This document shows, piece after piece, positions 31,339 to 40,414 of a DNA stretch of 48,067 nt. This DNA comes from Chloroflexota bacterium (GTDB taxonomy: Bacteria > Chloroflexota > Anaerolineae > Promineifilales > Promineifilaceae): assembly GCA_018004935.1 (NCBI GenBank), contig JAGNBF010000004.1:48804-96870 (forward strand). The letters run 5' to 3'. Both the position numbers and the translations under genes were made by a program. The notes beneath the pieces were generated by a model that was not told where the DNA came from, searched no databases, and saw only the letters and a program-made list of their open reading frames with translations. Position 1 is the first letter of the stretch, and every line of letters starts with the position of its first letter.

Positions 31339-32193
31339 ATGATCACCGTCAAAAACCTTAGCTTCACTTACGCCGGGGGTCACAAACCGGCCATTCGCAA
31401 TCTAAACTTCGTCGTCGAACCCGGCGAAATCTTTGGCTTCTTAGGCCCTAGCGGGGCAGGCAAATCAACCACCCAAAAAATCCTCAACGGCCTGCTCAAA
31501 GATTACCAGGGGCAAATTTCCGTATTAGGTAAAGAACTCAACACCTGGCACGCCGATTATTATGAACATATCGGCGTTTCCTTCGAACTGCCCAACCATT
31601 ACCTGCGTCTGACCGCACTGGAAAACCTCAACTACTTCCGTTCACTCTACAGCGGCCTGACCGAAGACCCCAAAAAACTCCTGGAAATGGTGGGCTTGCA
31701 GGAAGACGGTGACACACTCGTGGGGCAATACTCTAAAGGAATGCGGATGCGCCTTAATTTTGTTCGGGCACTACTGCACAAACCAGAACTTCTTTTCCTG
31801 GATGAGCCAACTTCCGGCATGGATCCCGTCAATGCCAAACTCATCAAGGATCTGATTCAAAGCCTGAAAGATCAGGGACGTACCATTTTCTTAACCACCC
31901 ACAACATGAACGTCGCCGACGAACTATGTGACCGCGTCGCCTTTCTCGTGGATGGGGAGATCAAACTCATTGATACCCCAAGAGCGTTAAAAGTCCGTCA
32001 TGGGCAACGGCGCATCCAGGTGGAATTTGGCCTTAACGGCCAATGGCAACAACAAGAATTCGCCCTTGATGGCCTGGGGCGTAACCCTGAATTCATGAAC
32101 TTACTCCAACGAGACGACATCCAAACAATCCATACTCAGGAAACGTCTCTGGAGCGGATTTTCATCCAGGTTACGGGTCAAGAGCTTGAGTAA
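31339..32193 (+). CDS. ABC-2-type exporter ATP-binding protein
   Basis: This 284-residue protein has one full ATPase domain. Walker A is GPSGAGKST (about residues 37-45), the signature is YSKGMRMRL (the SKGM variant typical of ABC-2 exporters), Walker B is LLFLDEPTSGMDP, and the H-loop is TTHNM. The C-terminal 65 residues are the usual ABC-2 extension ending ERIFIQVTG. GGAG lies 9 bases before the ATG. It follows tetR by 49 bases and precedes two permease genes. The order TetR, ATPase, permease, permease resembles drug-exporter operons such as the mycobacterial fluoroquinolone exporter. There is no GCGGCCGC in the gene. Confidence 0.9.
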   Translation: MITVKNLSFTYAGGHKPAIRNLNFVVEPGEIFGFLGPSGAGKSTTQKILNGLLKDYQGQISVLGKELNTWHADYYEHIGVSFELPNHYLRLTALENLNYFRSLYSGLTEDPKKLLEMVGLQEDGDTLVGQYSKGMRMRLNFVRALLHKPELLFLDEPTSGMDPVNAKLIKDLIQSLKDQGRTIFLTTHNMNVADELCDRVAFLVDGEIKLIDTPRALKVRHGQRRIQVEFGLNGQWQQQEFALDGLGRNPEFMNLLQRDDIQTIHTQETSLERIFIQVTGQELE

Positions 32194-32268
32194 ACCAGTC
32201 CACCGGCAACAGAAACCCGTCAAACCCCGGTTCACCCCCTGTTTACGGTTCACAGACTCAGAGGTCGT

Positions 32269-32976
32269 ATGATGAAACGTTTAATCGCCACCATTCAACT
32301 GGATACACGCCTCTTATGGCGTAACAAGATTTATCACCTGAGCGCAGGGTTAGCCCTTGTCGTTATATGGCTGTTGCGGGGCCTATTTGCCCAAGAAGCT
32401 TTAAAACTGGCAATTCCATCTTTCTTTCTTTACGCCGTTGCCGGAACAACTTACCTTTTCCTGGCGGCATTGGTTCTCTTCGGCAAAAGCGAACGCTCCC
32501 TACAAGGCATGGTCGTTACCCCCCTCAGCCTGAACGAATACCTTCTGGCCAAAATAGTAGCCCTGGGTTTTTTAGCCGTATTAGAAAGCCTGGTTATTAC
32601 TTTTTTCACCTACGGCACAAATTTTCAACTCATCCCCTTCTTACTGGGCATCATGGTTCTGGGAGCTTTCTACACGCTAATGGCTTTTATTATGGTAGCC
32701 CGGTACAACCAAATCACAGAACTGCTCGTGCCAACATTAGCCGTTAGTTTGTTCTTAAGTATTCCGCTCCTGCACCACAATGGGCTGTCAGATAGCTTCA
32801 TCTTCTATCTCTGGCCCACACAACCCCCCTTACTCCTGATGAAAGCGGCTTTCATTCCCCTGCCTCTATGGGAATATGTGTATGCTACCATCGGTTCAGC
32901 ACTCATCCTGGCCGGGATGTTTCGTTGGGCACAAGGAGCATTTCGCAAATTTATCGTACTAAATGCCGGGAATTAG
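32269..32976 (+). CDS. ABC exporter permease, subunit 1
   Basis: This 235-residue protein has six predicted membrane helices and a positively charged start (MMKRLIATIQLDTRLLWRNK). It resembles permeases of the fluoroquinolone-export type (Rv2687c/Rv2686c pattern): short, paired with a second permease and with the loop LFGKSERSLQGMVVTPLSLNEYLL after helix 3, a segment conserved in that group from memory. The ATG follows AGAGGTCGT, and a second in-frame ATG lies directly after it. It is 75 bases downstream of the ATPase gene. The exported compound is unknown. Confidence 0.8.
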   Translation: MMKRLIATIQLDTRLLWRNKIYHLSAGLALVVIWLLRGLFAQEALKLAIPSFFLYAVAGTTYLFLAALVLFGKSERSLQGMVVTPLSLNEYLLAKIVALGFLAVLESLVITFFTYGTNFQLIPFLLGIMVLGAFYTLMAFIMVARYNQITELLVPTLAVSLFLSIPLLHHNGLSDSFIFYLWPTQPPLLLMKAAFIPLPLWEYVYATIGSALILAGMFRWAQGAFRKFIVLNAGN

Positions 32977-33127
32977 GTAAGAGTTCCCCATGGGTCTGCG
33001 GCCGCACCAAGCCTGTCCTGAGCTTGCCGAAGGGATGAATGAAAACAACGCCACCATTTTCATCCCCATCCGTGTTTCTTCCTATCCGTGTTTCCACTAT
33101 CCGTGGCTATTTTCGCAGGAGCTTGTC

Positions 33128-33856
33128 ATGCAACTTACACTCATTAAAAGTCTTGGTCTAAATGATCTGCGTTTAGTACGCCGAGATTCATTTTTAGTAG
33201 GGATGACGCTACTGTCCATCATTGATGCCCTTTTAGTGCGTTGGCTCACCCCATTAGCAACAGAATGGCTGGCCCCAACACTCGATTTGACTCCCTACTA
33301 TCCACTCATCGTCAGCTACATGGTAATGCTGGTAGCCCCGGTGTTATTGGGTACAGTGTTTGGCTTTTTGCTAATTGAAGAAAAAGATGAAAACACACTA
33401 GTAGCCCTTCAGGTGACGCCCTTACCCATGCGCGGTTTCCTGATATACCGGATGGGAATCGCCATGACCCTGAGTTTTGTAGTCGTCTTGATCTCCCTAC
33501 CTCTCACAGGTCTGGTCTCTTTATCATGGCCGTTGGTGCTAGTCACCCTATCTACCGCCCCTATTGCCCCCTTAATCGCCATTCTCTACGCCACCTTTGC
33601 CGAAAACAAAGTGCAAGGGTTTGGGTTCCTTAAAGCGATTGGGACGTTAAACATGATTCCCGTGGCGGCTTACTTTGTAGCTCTCCCCTGGCAATATTTG
33701 ATCGGGGTAGTTTACCCCTTCTACTGGCCGGTAAAAGCATTCTGGGAAATGGACAAACCGATTTACCTCTTATATGTGGGGCTTAGTTTTCTGGTTCATT
33801 TCGGACTGATAGCCGTTTTGTTGCGCCGTTTCCAGCATGTGATCAACCGGGAATAA
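33128..33856 (+). CDS. ABC exporter permease, subunit 2
   Basis: This 242-residue protein has six hydrophobic helices. It has an amphipathic start (LTLIKSLGLNDLRLVRRDSF) and the loop LIEEKDENTLVALQVTPLPM, which parallels the loop in the first permease, so the two probably form a heterodimer. The ATG at 33128 is chosen because AGGAG lies 6 bases upstream. The reading frame is open further upstream, but that stretch consists of repeat-like sequence (CCTGTCCTGAGCTTGCCGAA and repeated CCGTGTTTC), so translation there is unlikely. It is the last gene of the tetR operon. Confidence 0.8.
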   Translation: MQLTLIKSLGLNDLRLVRRDSFLVGMTLLSIIDALLVRWLTPLATEWLAPTLDLTPYYPLIVSYMVMLVAPVLLGTVFGFLLIEEKDENTLVALQVTPLPMRGFLIYRMGIAMTLSFVVVLISLPLTGLVSLSWPLVLVTLSTAPIAPLIAILYATFAENKVQGFGFLKAIGTLNMIPVAAYFVALPWQYLIGVVYPFYWPVKAFWEMDKPIYLLYVGLSFLVHFGLIAVLLRRFQHVINRE

Positions 33857-34659
33857 AACCCGGCAACCTGTCGGAGAAAGAAAATCGCACACGGATGAGA
33901 CTACTGAAGAAAGGGGCGTTTTCACCGTAAAGGCGCAAAGGACGCAAAGATTTACTCTGAACTTCTTTTCTTCTTCGCGCTCTTGGCGTCTTAGCGGTTA
34001 TTTTTTTCAGTGGACTCACGGATTTTCACGGATAAACACGGTTTTGGGAACATGGCGAAGCTAAAAATCCGTGTACCCAAAGTAATTATTCAGGTGTCAC
34101 AACTTATTCCCACGCTCGGCGTGGGAATTCCCTCTGGGGCGCTCTGCGTCCTACACGACGTCGAGCGTGGAATGAGAAGGTGAAACTACTGAACCCTCAG
34201 CCCCGACCCCTCTCCCGCTTCGGGAGAGGGGAGTTAGTTCCCTCTCCCGGGGGAGGCTGAACGGTTACATTCACGCACACCCGGTGAGCGGAAATGGGTG
34301 GTCAAAATAACCAAAGTCAACTAACATCTAATCAAACATCGTTATCATTCCGACCAAACACGACATCCCCGTCAGTAATTGCCACTGTAACCATTTCACC
34401 CAGACAACACCCCTCCATACTGGCAAAGGATGTCAACAAACCTGTTGCCATCCTCTTCATCGTCGCAAACACACTAACCGTTCACCCTTCCGCAGGTTTG
34501 TTCCACGGCTCAACATCGGCACAGAAACCTGCGTAAGGTTCATTTTCTCCGAGCACGAAACGCTCACGAAACCCAATCGGATTCCTTGACAAAATGACCA
34601 GGCAACCTCTGGAACATTTTGTATTATCAATCCACAACTATCATCACAGGGAGTAAAAA
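33857..34659. other. Repeat-filled spacer before the mpgS gene
   Basis: No gene is seen in these 803 bases. It holds a GCGCAAAGGACGCAAAG simple-repeat stretch (33928-33950) and a hairpin element at 34091-34178 (TTATTCCCACGCTCGGCGTG...CGAGCGTGGAATGAG), fragments of which recur at 47419 and 47635. A family C element lies at 34194-34257. TTGACA at 34586 lacks a -10 box at normal spacing, so the mpgS promoter is not assigned. Confidence 0.6.
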
Positions 34660-35916
34660 ATGCGTATTGCCATTCCCCAAGATACCGAACGCTTTGGTGC
34701 CGTTCTCATCCACAGCGTCCAGCATGTATGGGAATTAGATGCCAGTCTTAAACAAAAAAAAGACATCCGCAACGATTCCGACATTATCCGCCGTATTTCT
34801 TATGAGGAGCTGAATGACATCGAACAACAAATGGCTATCGTCGTGCCGATGCGGGGCGAGCGGATCAAGTTAGTGGAAGGTGTTTTGTGTGGCATTCCTA
34901 ACCACTGCCTGGTCATTATCGCCTCCAACAGCCCTCGCCACCCGGTAGACCGTTTTGCCATGGAACGGGAAGCCTTTGCTCGTTTTTCCAAATTCACCGA
35001 TAAACAAATCATTGTCGTCCACCAGCAAGACAAGGCTATTGCCGAAGCCTTCCGCCGGAGCGGTTACGAAGATATTCTGGACCCGCATACGGGTTTGGTG
35101 CGTAACGGCAAGGCAGAAGGGATGATCATGGCTACGATGTTGGCCTGTCTGGCGGGCCGTAAATATATCGGTTTTGTAGATGCAGATAACTACTTCCCTG
35201 GCGCAGTGCTGGAATATGTCCATGAATATGCCGCGGGTTTCGTCCTCAGCCAATCCCGCTACATCATGACGCGCATCGCCTGGCATAGTAAACCCAAAAT
35301 TGTCGAAGACGCCCTCTTCTTTGCGAAATGGGGTCGAACCTCACGGAGTACCAACCGCCTGTTGAACAATCTGTTGGCTGAATATACAGGTTTTGAAACA
35401 GAGATCATCAAAACCGGCAACGCTGGCGAACATGCGCTAACGATGGACCTGGCCATGCAATTGCGCTATTCCTCTGGCTACTCCATTGAACCCTATCATT
35501 TTATCAATCTGTTTGAGCAGTTTGGTGGCATCCAGGGCACTACCTTACGCAAACAGTTGATTCAAGAACACGTAGAGATTTTCCAGATTGCCTCCCGGAA
35601 TCCGCATATGCACGACAGTGACAAAGGGGATGAGCATATCAACGACATGACTTATGCCGCCATGCAGGTTATTTACCACTCCCCCATTTGCCCCCAAAAA
35701 CTAAAAAAAGAGTTGTTGGAAAAGATGCAGGAGTTGAAATTACTGGAGAAAGGGGATCAACCGGCTAACGTAATCTACTACCCACCTCTATGGCAACTGA
35801 ATTTGGAGGCCTTTTATTCCACCTTATCTGATCGGCGGTATGCCGCTATGCTTGTTCCCCCTGAAAAATATAAATCGCTACCAGGAATTGCCCCCGCTTT
35901 ACCTGCTGACGGTTAA
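34660..35916 (+). CDS. mpgS: Mannosyl-3-phosphoglycerate synthase
   Basis: This 418-residue GT55 enzyme transfers mannose from GDP-mannose to 3-phosphoglycerate, the first step of mannosylglycerate synthesis. It has MRIAIPQDTERFGAVLIHSV at the start, AIVVPMRGERIKLVEGVL, the nucleotide-sugar segment IIASNSPRHPVDRF and the metal-binding motif FVDADNYFPGAV. HMHDSDKGDEHIN near the C-terminus (about residues 310-325) includes His residues typical of the family. AGGGAG lies 5 bases before the ATG. It precedes the GH38 and mpgP genes, though 240 bases of repeats separate it from GH38. It has no GCGGCCGC, unlike its neighbours. Confidence 0.93.
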   Translation: MRIAIPQDTERFGAVLIHSVQHVWELDASLKQKKDIRNDSDIIRRISYEELNDIEQQMAIVVPMRGERIKLVEGVLCGIPNHCLVIIASNSPRHPVDRFAMEREAFARFSKFTDKQIIVVHQQDKAIAEAFRRSGYEDILDPHTGLVRNGKAEGMIMATMLACLAGRKYIGFVDADNYFPGAVLEYVHEYAAGFVLSQSRYIMTRIAWHSKPKIVEDALFFAKWGRTSRSTNRLLNNLLAEYTGFETEIIKTGNAGEHALTMDLAMQLRYSSGYSIEPYHFINLFEQFGGIQGTTLRKQLIQEHVEIFQIASRNPHMHDSDKGDEHINDMTYAAMQVIYHSPICPQKLKKELLEKMQELKLLEKGDQPANVIYYPPLWQLNLEAFYSTLSDRRYAAMLVPPEKYKSLPGIAPALPADG

Positions 35917-36006
35917 CTTAGGAATTACGGGATCGCTCGAGCCGGTTTCCTGACCGTACTCGTCGTGGTTCGGTAAGGACACCGGCCACAACGTGTAAGT
36001 CCTAAG
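35917..36006. repeat. MITE-like element with CTTAGGA(C/A)TTAC ends
   Basis: CTTAGGAATTACGG and GTGTAAGTCCTAAG are near-inverted ends. The element begins at the base after the mpgS stop codon and touches the family G copy. Confidence 0.6.
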
Positions 36007-36100
36007 TAAGCGTCTAAAAATAACTTCCCGGTTTAGACCTGACAGGTTTCCGAAAACCTGTCAGGTCTGGGTGGAACTTATTTTTGGACAGTTACTAAGT
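36000..36100. repeat. Family G MITE-like element, reversed
   Basis: CCTAAGTAAGCGTCTAAAAA to TTTTTGGACAGTTACTAAG is the inverted counterpart of 29243-29342. It carries the same perfect AGACCTGACAGGTTT stem. Confidence 0.88.
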
Positions 36101-36156
36101 CTGTCTTGGGGCAAAGTGACCGAATAACAGGCCAACTATCACGGCAAGGAGTTTAT

Positions 36157-39100
36157 ATGACTGAGCCAACAACCATCCATCTGATCACTCACAACCATTG
36201 GGATCGTGAATGGATTTTTACGGCCCGGTATGCCAACCGTTGGCTACCCACTTTTTTCAACAACCTGTTGGCGAAACTGGAAGCGGAGCCAGGGTACCGT
36301 TTTGTTCTGGATGGACAGATGTTGATGATTGAAGATTACCTGGCTCAGTTACCGGCTAATGAAGCGGCCGCGCGCACGCGTGATATTCGTCGTTTTGCCC
36401 AAAGCGGTCAGTTGCAAATTGGGCCAGCCTATTTACAACCAGATTGGAGCCTGGTAAGCGGGGAAGCCCTGGTGCGTAACCTACTCATTGGCGACAAGAT
36501 GGCTCGCAGTTTTGGCCCCGTGATGAAAGTGGGCTGGCTGTTGGATAACTTCGGCCAGATTGCCCAGGCTCCCCAGATTTTGCGGGGCTTTGGCGTTGAG
36601 GGGGCGTTTGTCTGGCGGGGCGTGGAGATGCCCCCAGAGGAGCTAAAGACGGAATTTTGGTGGGAAGCACCGGATGGCTCACGTATTTTGGCCGTTTATC
36701 TGCTAGACAGCTACCGCAACGCCATGGCCTTAAGCCTGACGCGGGAGATTGCGGGGGAGCGGATTGTCAGCCATGCCAAACTACTCCGCCGTTTTGCCAC
36801 CACCCCCAACGTCTTGTTAATGAATGGTTATGAGCAAGTGCCAGAACCAGATGATGTATTGCCCATTTTAGCTGAGGTAAATCCACGTATTGGGCCAGAG
36901 TTATTCGCGATTCAATCCACCCCACCCGACTATCTCCAGGCCATTCGTCAGCATAATCCCGATTTACCTACCCTGCGCGGCTATTTTTACAGTGGTCGTT
37001 TTGCTCCCATTCTTAAAGGGGTTTATTCCAGTCGTAGCTACCTCAACCAACAAAATAACAATTGCCAGCGGGAGTTGGAGCGTTGGGCCGAGAAGTTTAA
37101 CTCGTTTGCCTGGGCTTATGGCTTTGATTATCCCGAAGAGCGTTTTGACCACGCCTGGAAGACACTTCTACTTAACCATACACATGATGATTTGTGTGGT
37201 TGTTGCATTGACCCCATTGCTCAGGATATGCAAAGTCGCTTCATTGAGGTGGAGCGAATGGCGCAGGTGATGTCTTCTGAGAGTTTGCGGGCGATTGTGC
37301 AGGTGGTGGATACTGGCAAAGCGGGGGGTGAGACAACGGTGGTTATTTTTAACCCCTCATCGCGGCCGCGTCGCGAATTGGTGGGTCTGACGCTGGAATT
37401 ACCGGAAGAGCTAGAGGATTTCCACATTCATGACGGCCGCGGCCGCATCATTCCCTACCAGCTCGTCAACCGCATCGGCCGCAAAGTGGACCTGTACCTG
37501 TGGACGATAGAAGCCGTGCCAGCCGTTGGCTATCGCACCTACACAATTGCCCCGGATGCCTATCCCCCCGCCGCACATCCACAGATCACCGCCTCCGCCA
37601 GCACCAACAGCATGGAAAATGCCTACCTGCATGTACAAATCAACCCCAACGGCACCCTCACCATCCATGAAAAAATCCACGACGATCGGTATGAAAACCT
37701 GGGCTATTTTGAAGATGGCGGCGACTGCGGCGACACATACGACTATTCCTACCCCACCCACGATCAGATCATCACCAGCCTGAACGAAAAAGCTGACATT
37801 CGGCTGGAGCTGGCTGGCCCTCTGCTGGCCCGCTTCCGCATTGAGCTAAAACTGAAACTGCCCCGCGCCCTGACCTCTGACCGGCAGGCAAGGAGTAACA
37901 AAACGAGCCAGGTGACGATTGTCTCTTTTGTGGAGTTGGCAACCAACGCCGGGCATGTGGAAATTACCACCACCGTTCATAATTGCATCAAAGATCACCG
38001 GCTCCGCGTTCTCTTTCCTGGTGGCATCGAGACAGATCATTCGTTGGGGGGTATGCCGTTTGATGTGGCCCGTTTTCCCATTGTAGAGACGAAAACCAAT
38101 GATGTGCCTGAAGCCTTGTATGGTCTGCTGTTAGCCGGTCGCTACACAGCTCCAGTTGGAACCCACCCCTTCCAAAATTTTATTACGCTGGCCAGCGAAC
38201 AAAGTAGCCTGAGCATTTTCAGCCGGGGATTGAGCGAGTACGAGATCCTCGCGGAGCAAAATCAGATTGCCCTGACGCTCATCCGGGGGGTTGGCTGGTT
38301 GGCCCGCCCCGACCTGCTCACCCGTGTAGGTGATGTTGGCCCCCACATCTTCACCCCGGAAGCCCAATGCCTGGGCACACAAACCTTTGCCTATGCTATT
38401 TATCCGCACGGCGGCAACCTGGCAACGGCCAACCCTCATTTTGAGTCGGATCGGCATACGTTGAAATTCCGGGCCGTGCAAAGCAATGGGCATCCTGGCT
38501 CATTGGCGGATGAATTTTCCTTCTTGAGTTGGACTGAGGAGTCGCAGGCTGGGGCGTTTAAGTTGACGGCGTTGAAACAGTCAGAAGATGGGCGCGATCT
38601 CATTATTCGTTTTTATAACGCGTTCGACCTACCGGCCACGGGGTCGCTCAAACTGGGGGCTAAGATCGCGGCCGCGTGGCGCACCAATCTCAACGAAGAA
38701 AACGAGAGTATCCTGCCCGCAGAGCATAACATCATCCCGGTGCAGGCAAGAGGCAAAGAAATTGTCACTTTGCGTGCCCGGCTAGAACCCAATCACCAAA
38801 TTGGCGATTTTAATCGTCATCCCGCCCGTGTTTTACCCCAGTTAATGCCCGTCGCTCACCTGGAAAACGGGGAGACGGATAAATTGCCCCGCCTGCTCAC
38901 CGAAGATGAGGTCATGGCCGAAGAGCAACGGGCCACACAATTGGGCATCGCTTTGCAGGCAATTCGGAGTGAAGCAAATATCATGGAAGAGCAAATTGAA
39001 CGCCGGGCCGCCCCTGATATCGCCCAACTCACCCTCTTGCACCGGTTAAAAGGACGGGAGGCAACGTTGGCCCGGCACTATGATGAAGCGCAAATTTCCG

Positions 39101-39237
39101 CCTTACTGAATCGGCAACTCCTGGTAGCCCGCCAGGTCGAGAAGGGGCTGACACGGATTGGTGAGTCGCTCAACTGGGCGCGAACCCGTAAACGGGTTAG
39201 TGAATTCTTGATCCATTATTACGAAAGTCAGGCTTAA
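36157..39237 (+). CDS. GH38 alpha-mannosidase
   Basis: This 1026-residue enzyme starts at the ATG after AAGGAG. The N-terminal GH38 catalytic domain begins IHLITHNHWDREWIFT (zinc-binding HxHWD). The nucleophile Asp lies in VGWLLDNFGQIAQAPQIL (about residues 126-143) and NHTHDDLCGCCID holds further active-site residues. The middle and C-terminal regions are the beta-sandwich domains of the family (FARIELKL..., THPFQNFITLASEQSSLSIF). E. coli MngB, a GH38 enzyme, cleaves phosphorylated mannosylglycerate. Its location between mpgS and mpgP suggests this enzyme acts on mannosylglycerate or a related mannoside, which is inference. It is 10 bases upstream of mpgP. Four GCGGCCGC copies lie inside. 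Confidence 0.88.
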   Translation: MTEPTTIHLITHNHWDREWIFTARYANRWLPTFFNNLLAKLEAEPGYRFVLDGQMLMIEDYLAQLPANEAAARTRDIRRFAQSGQLQIGPAYLQPDWSLVSGEALVRNLLIGDKMARSFGPVMKVGWLLDNFGQIAQAPQILRGFGVEGAFVWRGVEMPPEELKTEFWWEAPDGSRILAVYLLDSYRNAMALSLTREIAGERIVSHAKLLRRFATTPNVLLMNGYEQVPEPDDVLPILAEVNPRIGPELFAIQSTPPDYLQAIRQHNPDLPTLRGYFYSGRFAPILKGVYSSRSYLNQQNNNCQRELERWAEKFNSFAWAYGFDYPEERFDHAWKTLLLNHTHDDLCGCCIDPIAQDMQSRFIEVERMAQVMSSESLRAIVQVVDTGKAGGETTVVIFNPSSRPRRELVGLTLELPEELEDFHIHDGRGRIIPYQLVNRIGRKVDLYLWTIEAVPAVGYRTYTIAPDAYPPAAHPQITASASTNSMENAYLHVQINPNGTLTIHEKIHDDRYENLGYFEDGGDCGDTYDYSYPTHDQIITSLNEKADIRLELAGPLLARFRIELKLKLPRALTSDRQARSNKTSQVTIVSFVELATNAGHVEITTTVHNCIKDHRLRVLFPGGIETDHSLGGMPFDVARFPIVETKTNDVPEALYGLLLAGRYTAPVGTHPFQNFITLASEQSSLSIFSRGLSEYEILAEQNQIALTLIRGVGWLARPDLLTRVGDVGPHIFTPEAQCLGTQTFAYAIYPHGGNLATANPHFESDRHTLKFRAVQSNGHPGSLADEFSFLSWTEESQAGAFKLTALKQSEDGRDLIIRFYNAFDLPATGSLKLGAKIAAAWRTNLNEENESILPAEHNIIPVQARGKEIVTLRARLEPNHQIGDFNRHPARVLPQLMPVAHLENGETDKLPRLLTEDEVMAEEQRATQLGIALQAIRSEANIMEEQIERRAAPDIAQLTLLHRLKGREATLARHYDEAQISALLNRQLLVARQVEKGLTRIGESLNWARTRKRVSEFLIHYYESQA

Positions 39238-39247
39238 AACTGTAACC

Positions 39248-40063
39248 ATGACACAGTTGCTTATTTTTACCGATATTGATGGGACGCTGATTGATTTTGC
39301 CACCTATTCCTTGGCCGAAACCGCCGACACTGTCAAGGAAGTAGTGACCCGCCGTATTCCTCTCATTCTTTGTTCCTCTAAAACACGGGCCGAGCAGGAA
39401 TCCCTGCGGCAGGCGTTGGCGCTTCCGGACCCGTTTATCGTGGAGAATGGGAGTGCGATTTTTATTCCACCCGGCACATTCCCTTTTGCGTTTGCCCATC
39501 GGTGGGTAGATGGCTGGCAGGTGATTGAGTTGGGGGTCGCGGCCGCAACCATTCAAACCACCTTAATGGCCGTGCGTCAGGAAACCGGGTTGGTTTTCCA
39601 GGGGTACGCCGACCTCACGACCGCTGAGGTGGCCCATAGGACGGGGCTGGATGCGGCCGCGGCCGCGCACGCCCAACAACGGGAGTACAGTGAAACCATC
39701 GTCACCCCCCTTTCAGCCGAGGCCCTGACCCAGCTAGAGGCGGCATTGGCCCAACGAGGGCTGGCTATTGTCTCTGGGGGTAAGTTTTACACCGTGATGG
39801 GAGCGGGCAGTGATAAAGGGCGAGCCGTTACCCACCTCACGGCCCTTTATCGGCCGAAATTGGGGCATATCGTCACTATTGGCCTGGGGGATAGTGCCAA
39901 TGATCGGCCTTTGTTAATGGCGGTTGACCGACCCTATCTGGTGCAAAAGCCGGGTGAGGTGTGGCAGGCGATGGATGGGGTGAACGTGAAACGGGTTTCC
40001 GCGGTGGGGCCACGTGGCTGGCGGTTGGCGGTAGAGCGGGAACTAGACGCGACGCGGCGATAA
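39248..40063 (+). CDS. mpgP: Mannosyl-3-phosphoglycerate phosphatase
   Basis: This 271-residue HAD-superfamily phosphatase of the Cof/MpgP type has motif I IFTDIDGTLID, motif II ILCSSKTRAE, the substrate segment FIVENGSAIFIP, the motif III Lys region GAGSDKGRAV and motif IV TIGLGDSANDRPLL. It removes the phosphate from mannosyl-3-phosphoglycerate to give mannosylglycerate, completing the mpgS pathway. It starts 10 bases after the GH38 stop with no clear Shine-Dalgarno, so translation is probably coupled. Two overlapping GCGGCCGC copies (39653, 39659) produce a run of five alanines. Confidence 0.9.
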   Translation: MTQLLIFTDIDGTLIDFATYSLAETADTVKEVVTRRIPLILCSSKTRAEQESLRQALALPDPFIVENGSAIFIPPGTFPFAFAHRWVDGWQVIELGVAAATIQTTLMAVRQETGLVFQGYADLTTAEVAHRTGLDAAAAAHAQQREYSETIVTPLSAEALTQLEAALAQRGLAIVSGGKFYTVMGAGSDKGRAVTHLTALYRPKLGHIVTIGLGDSANDRPLLMAVDRPYLVQKPGEVWQAMDGVNVKRVSAVGPRGWRLAVERELDATRR

Positions 40064-40133
40064 AGGCACTTATGCACCCACATCGCCAAAAAATTGTTGA
40101 TCTTCTTGAAAAATGGCAGGCTTGGGAAATCTT

Positions 40134-40244
40134 GGCTCTTTGGGAATTCAGGGGGTTGACACCAGATGTACGGGCTGGCCTTGTGCCTGCCCAGTGTGGG
40201 GCAACCACAAGGGTTGCCCGTACCCCACAAAATCCTGAAGACCC
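40134..40244. repeat. Family A element, reversed
   Basis: GGCTCTTTGGGAATTCAGGG to CACAAAATCCTGAAGACCC is full length. The rest of the spacer to 40414 has repeated CCGTGTT(T/C)TTC stretches and no gene. Confidence 0.9.
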
Positions 40245-40414
40245 GAAATCTTTTGTACACGGATAGGAGAAACACCGATGGCTTTGGCTTTTATCCGTGT
40301 TCTTCTTATCCGTGTTTACCCCTTTTCTCCAAGCGAACTCTTAGAAAAAATGTGGATGTTAACGAAAGGGACTCGCAATCACCCCAAAGAGACAAGTTTT
40401 GGGCCAACCTGGGT

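Noticed and set aside
32990..33127. Upstream extension of the second exporter permease
   Set aside because: The extension is translated repeat sequence without membrane character. The ATG at 33128 has AGGAG at good spacing.
34586..34615. Promoter for mpgS starting at TTGACA (34586)
   Set aside because: The nearest good -10-like sequence (TATTAT) is about 30 bases away, too far for a standard promoter.
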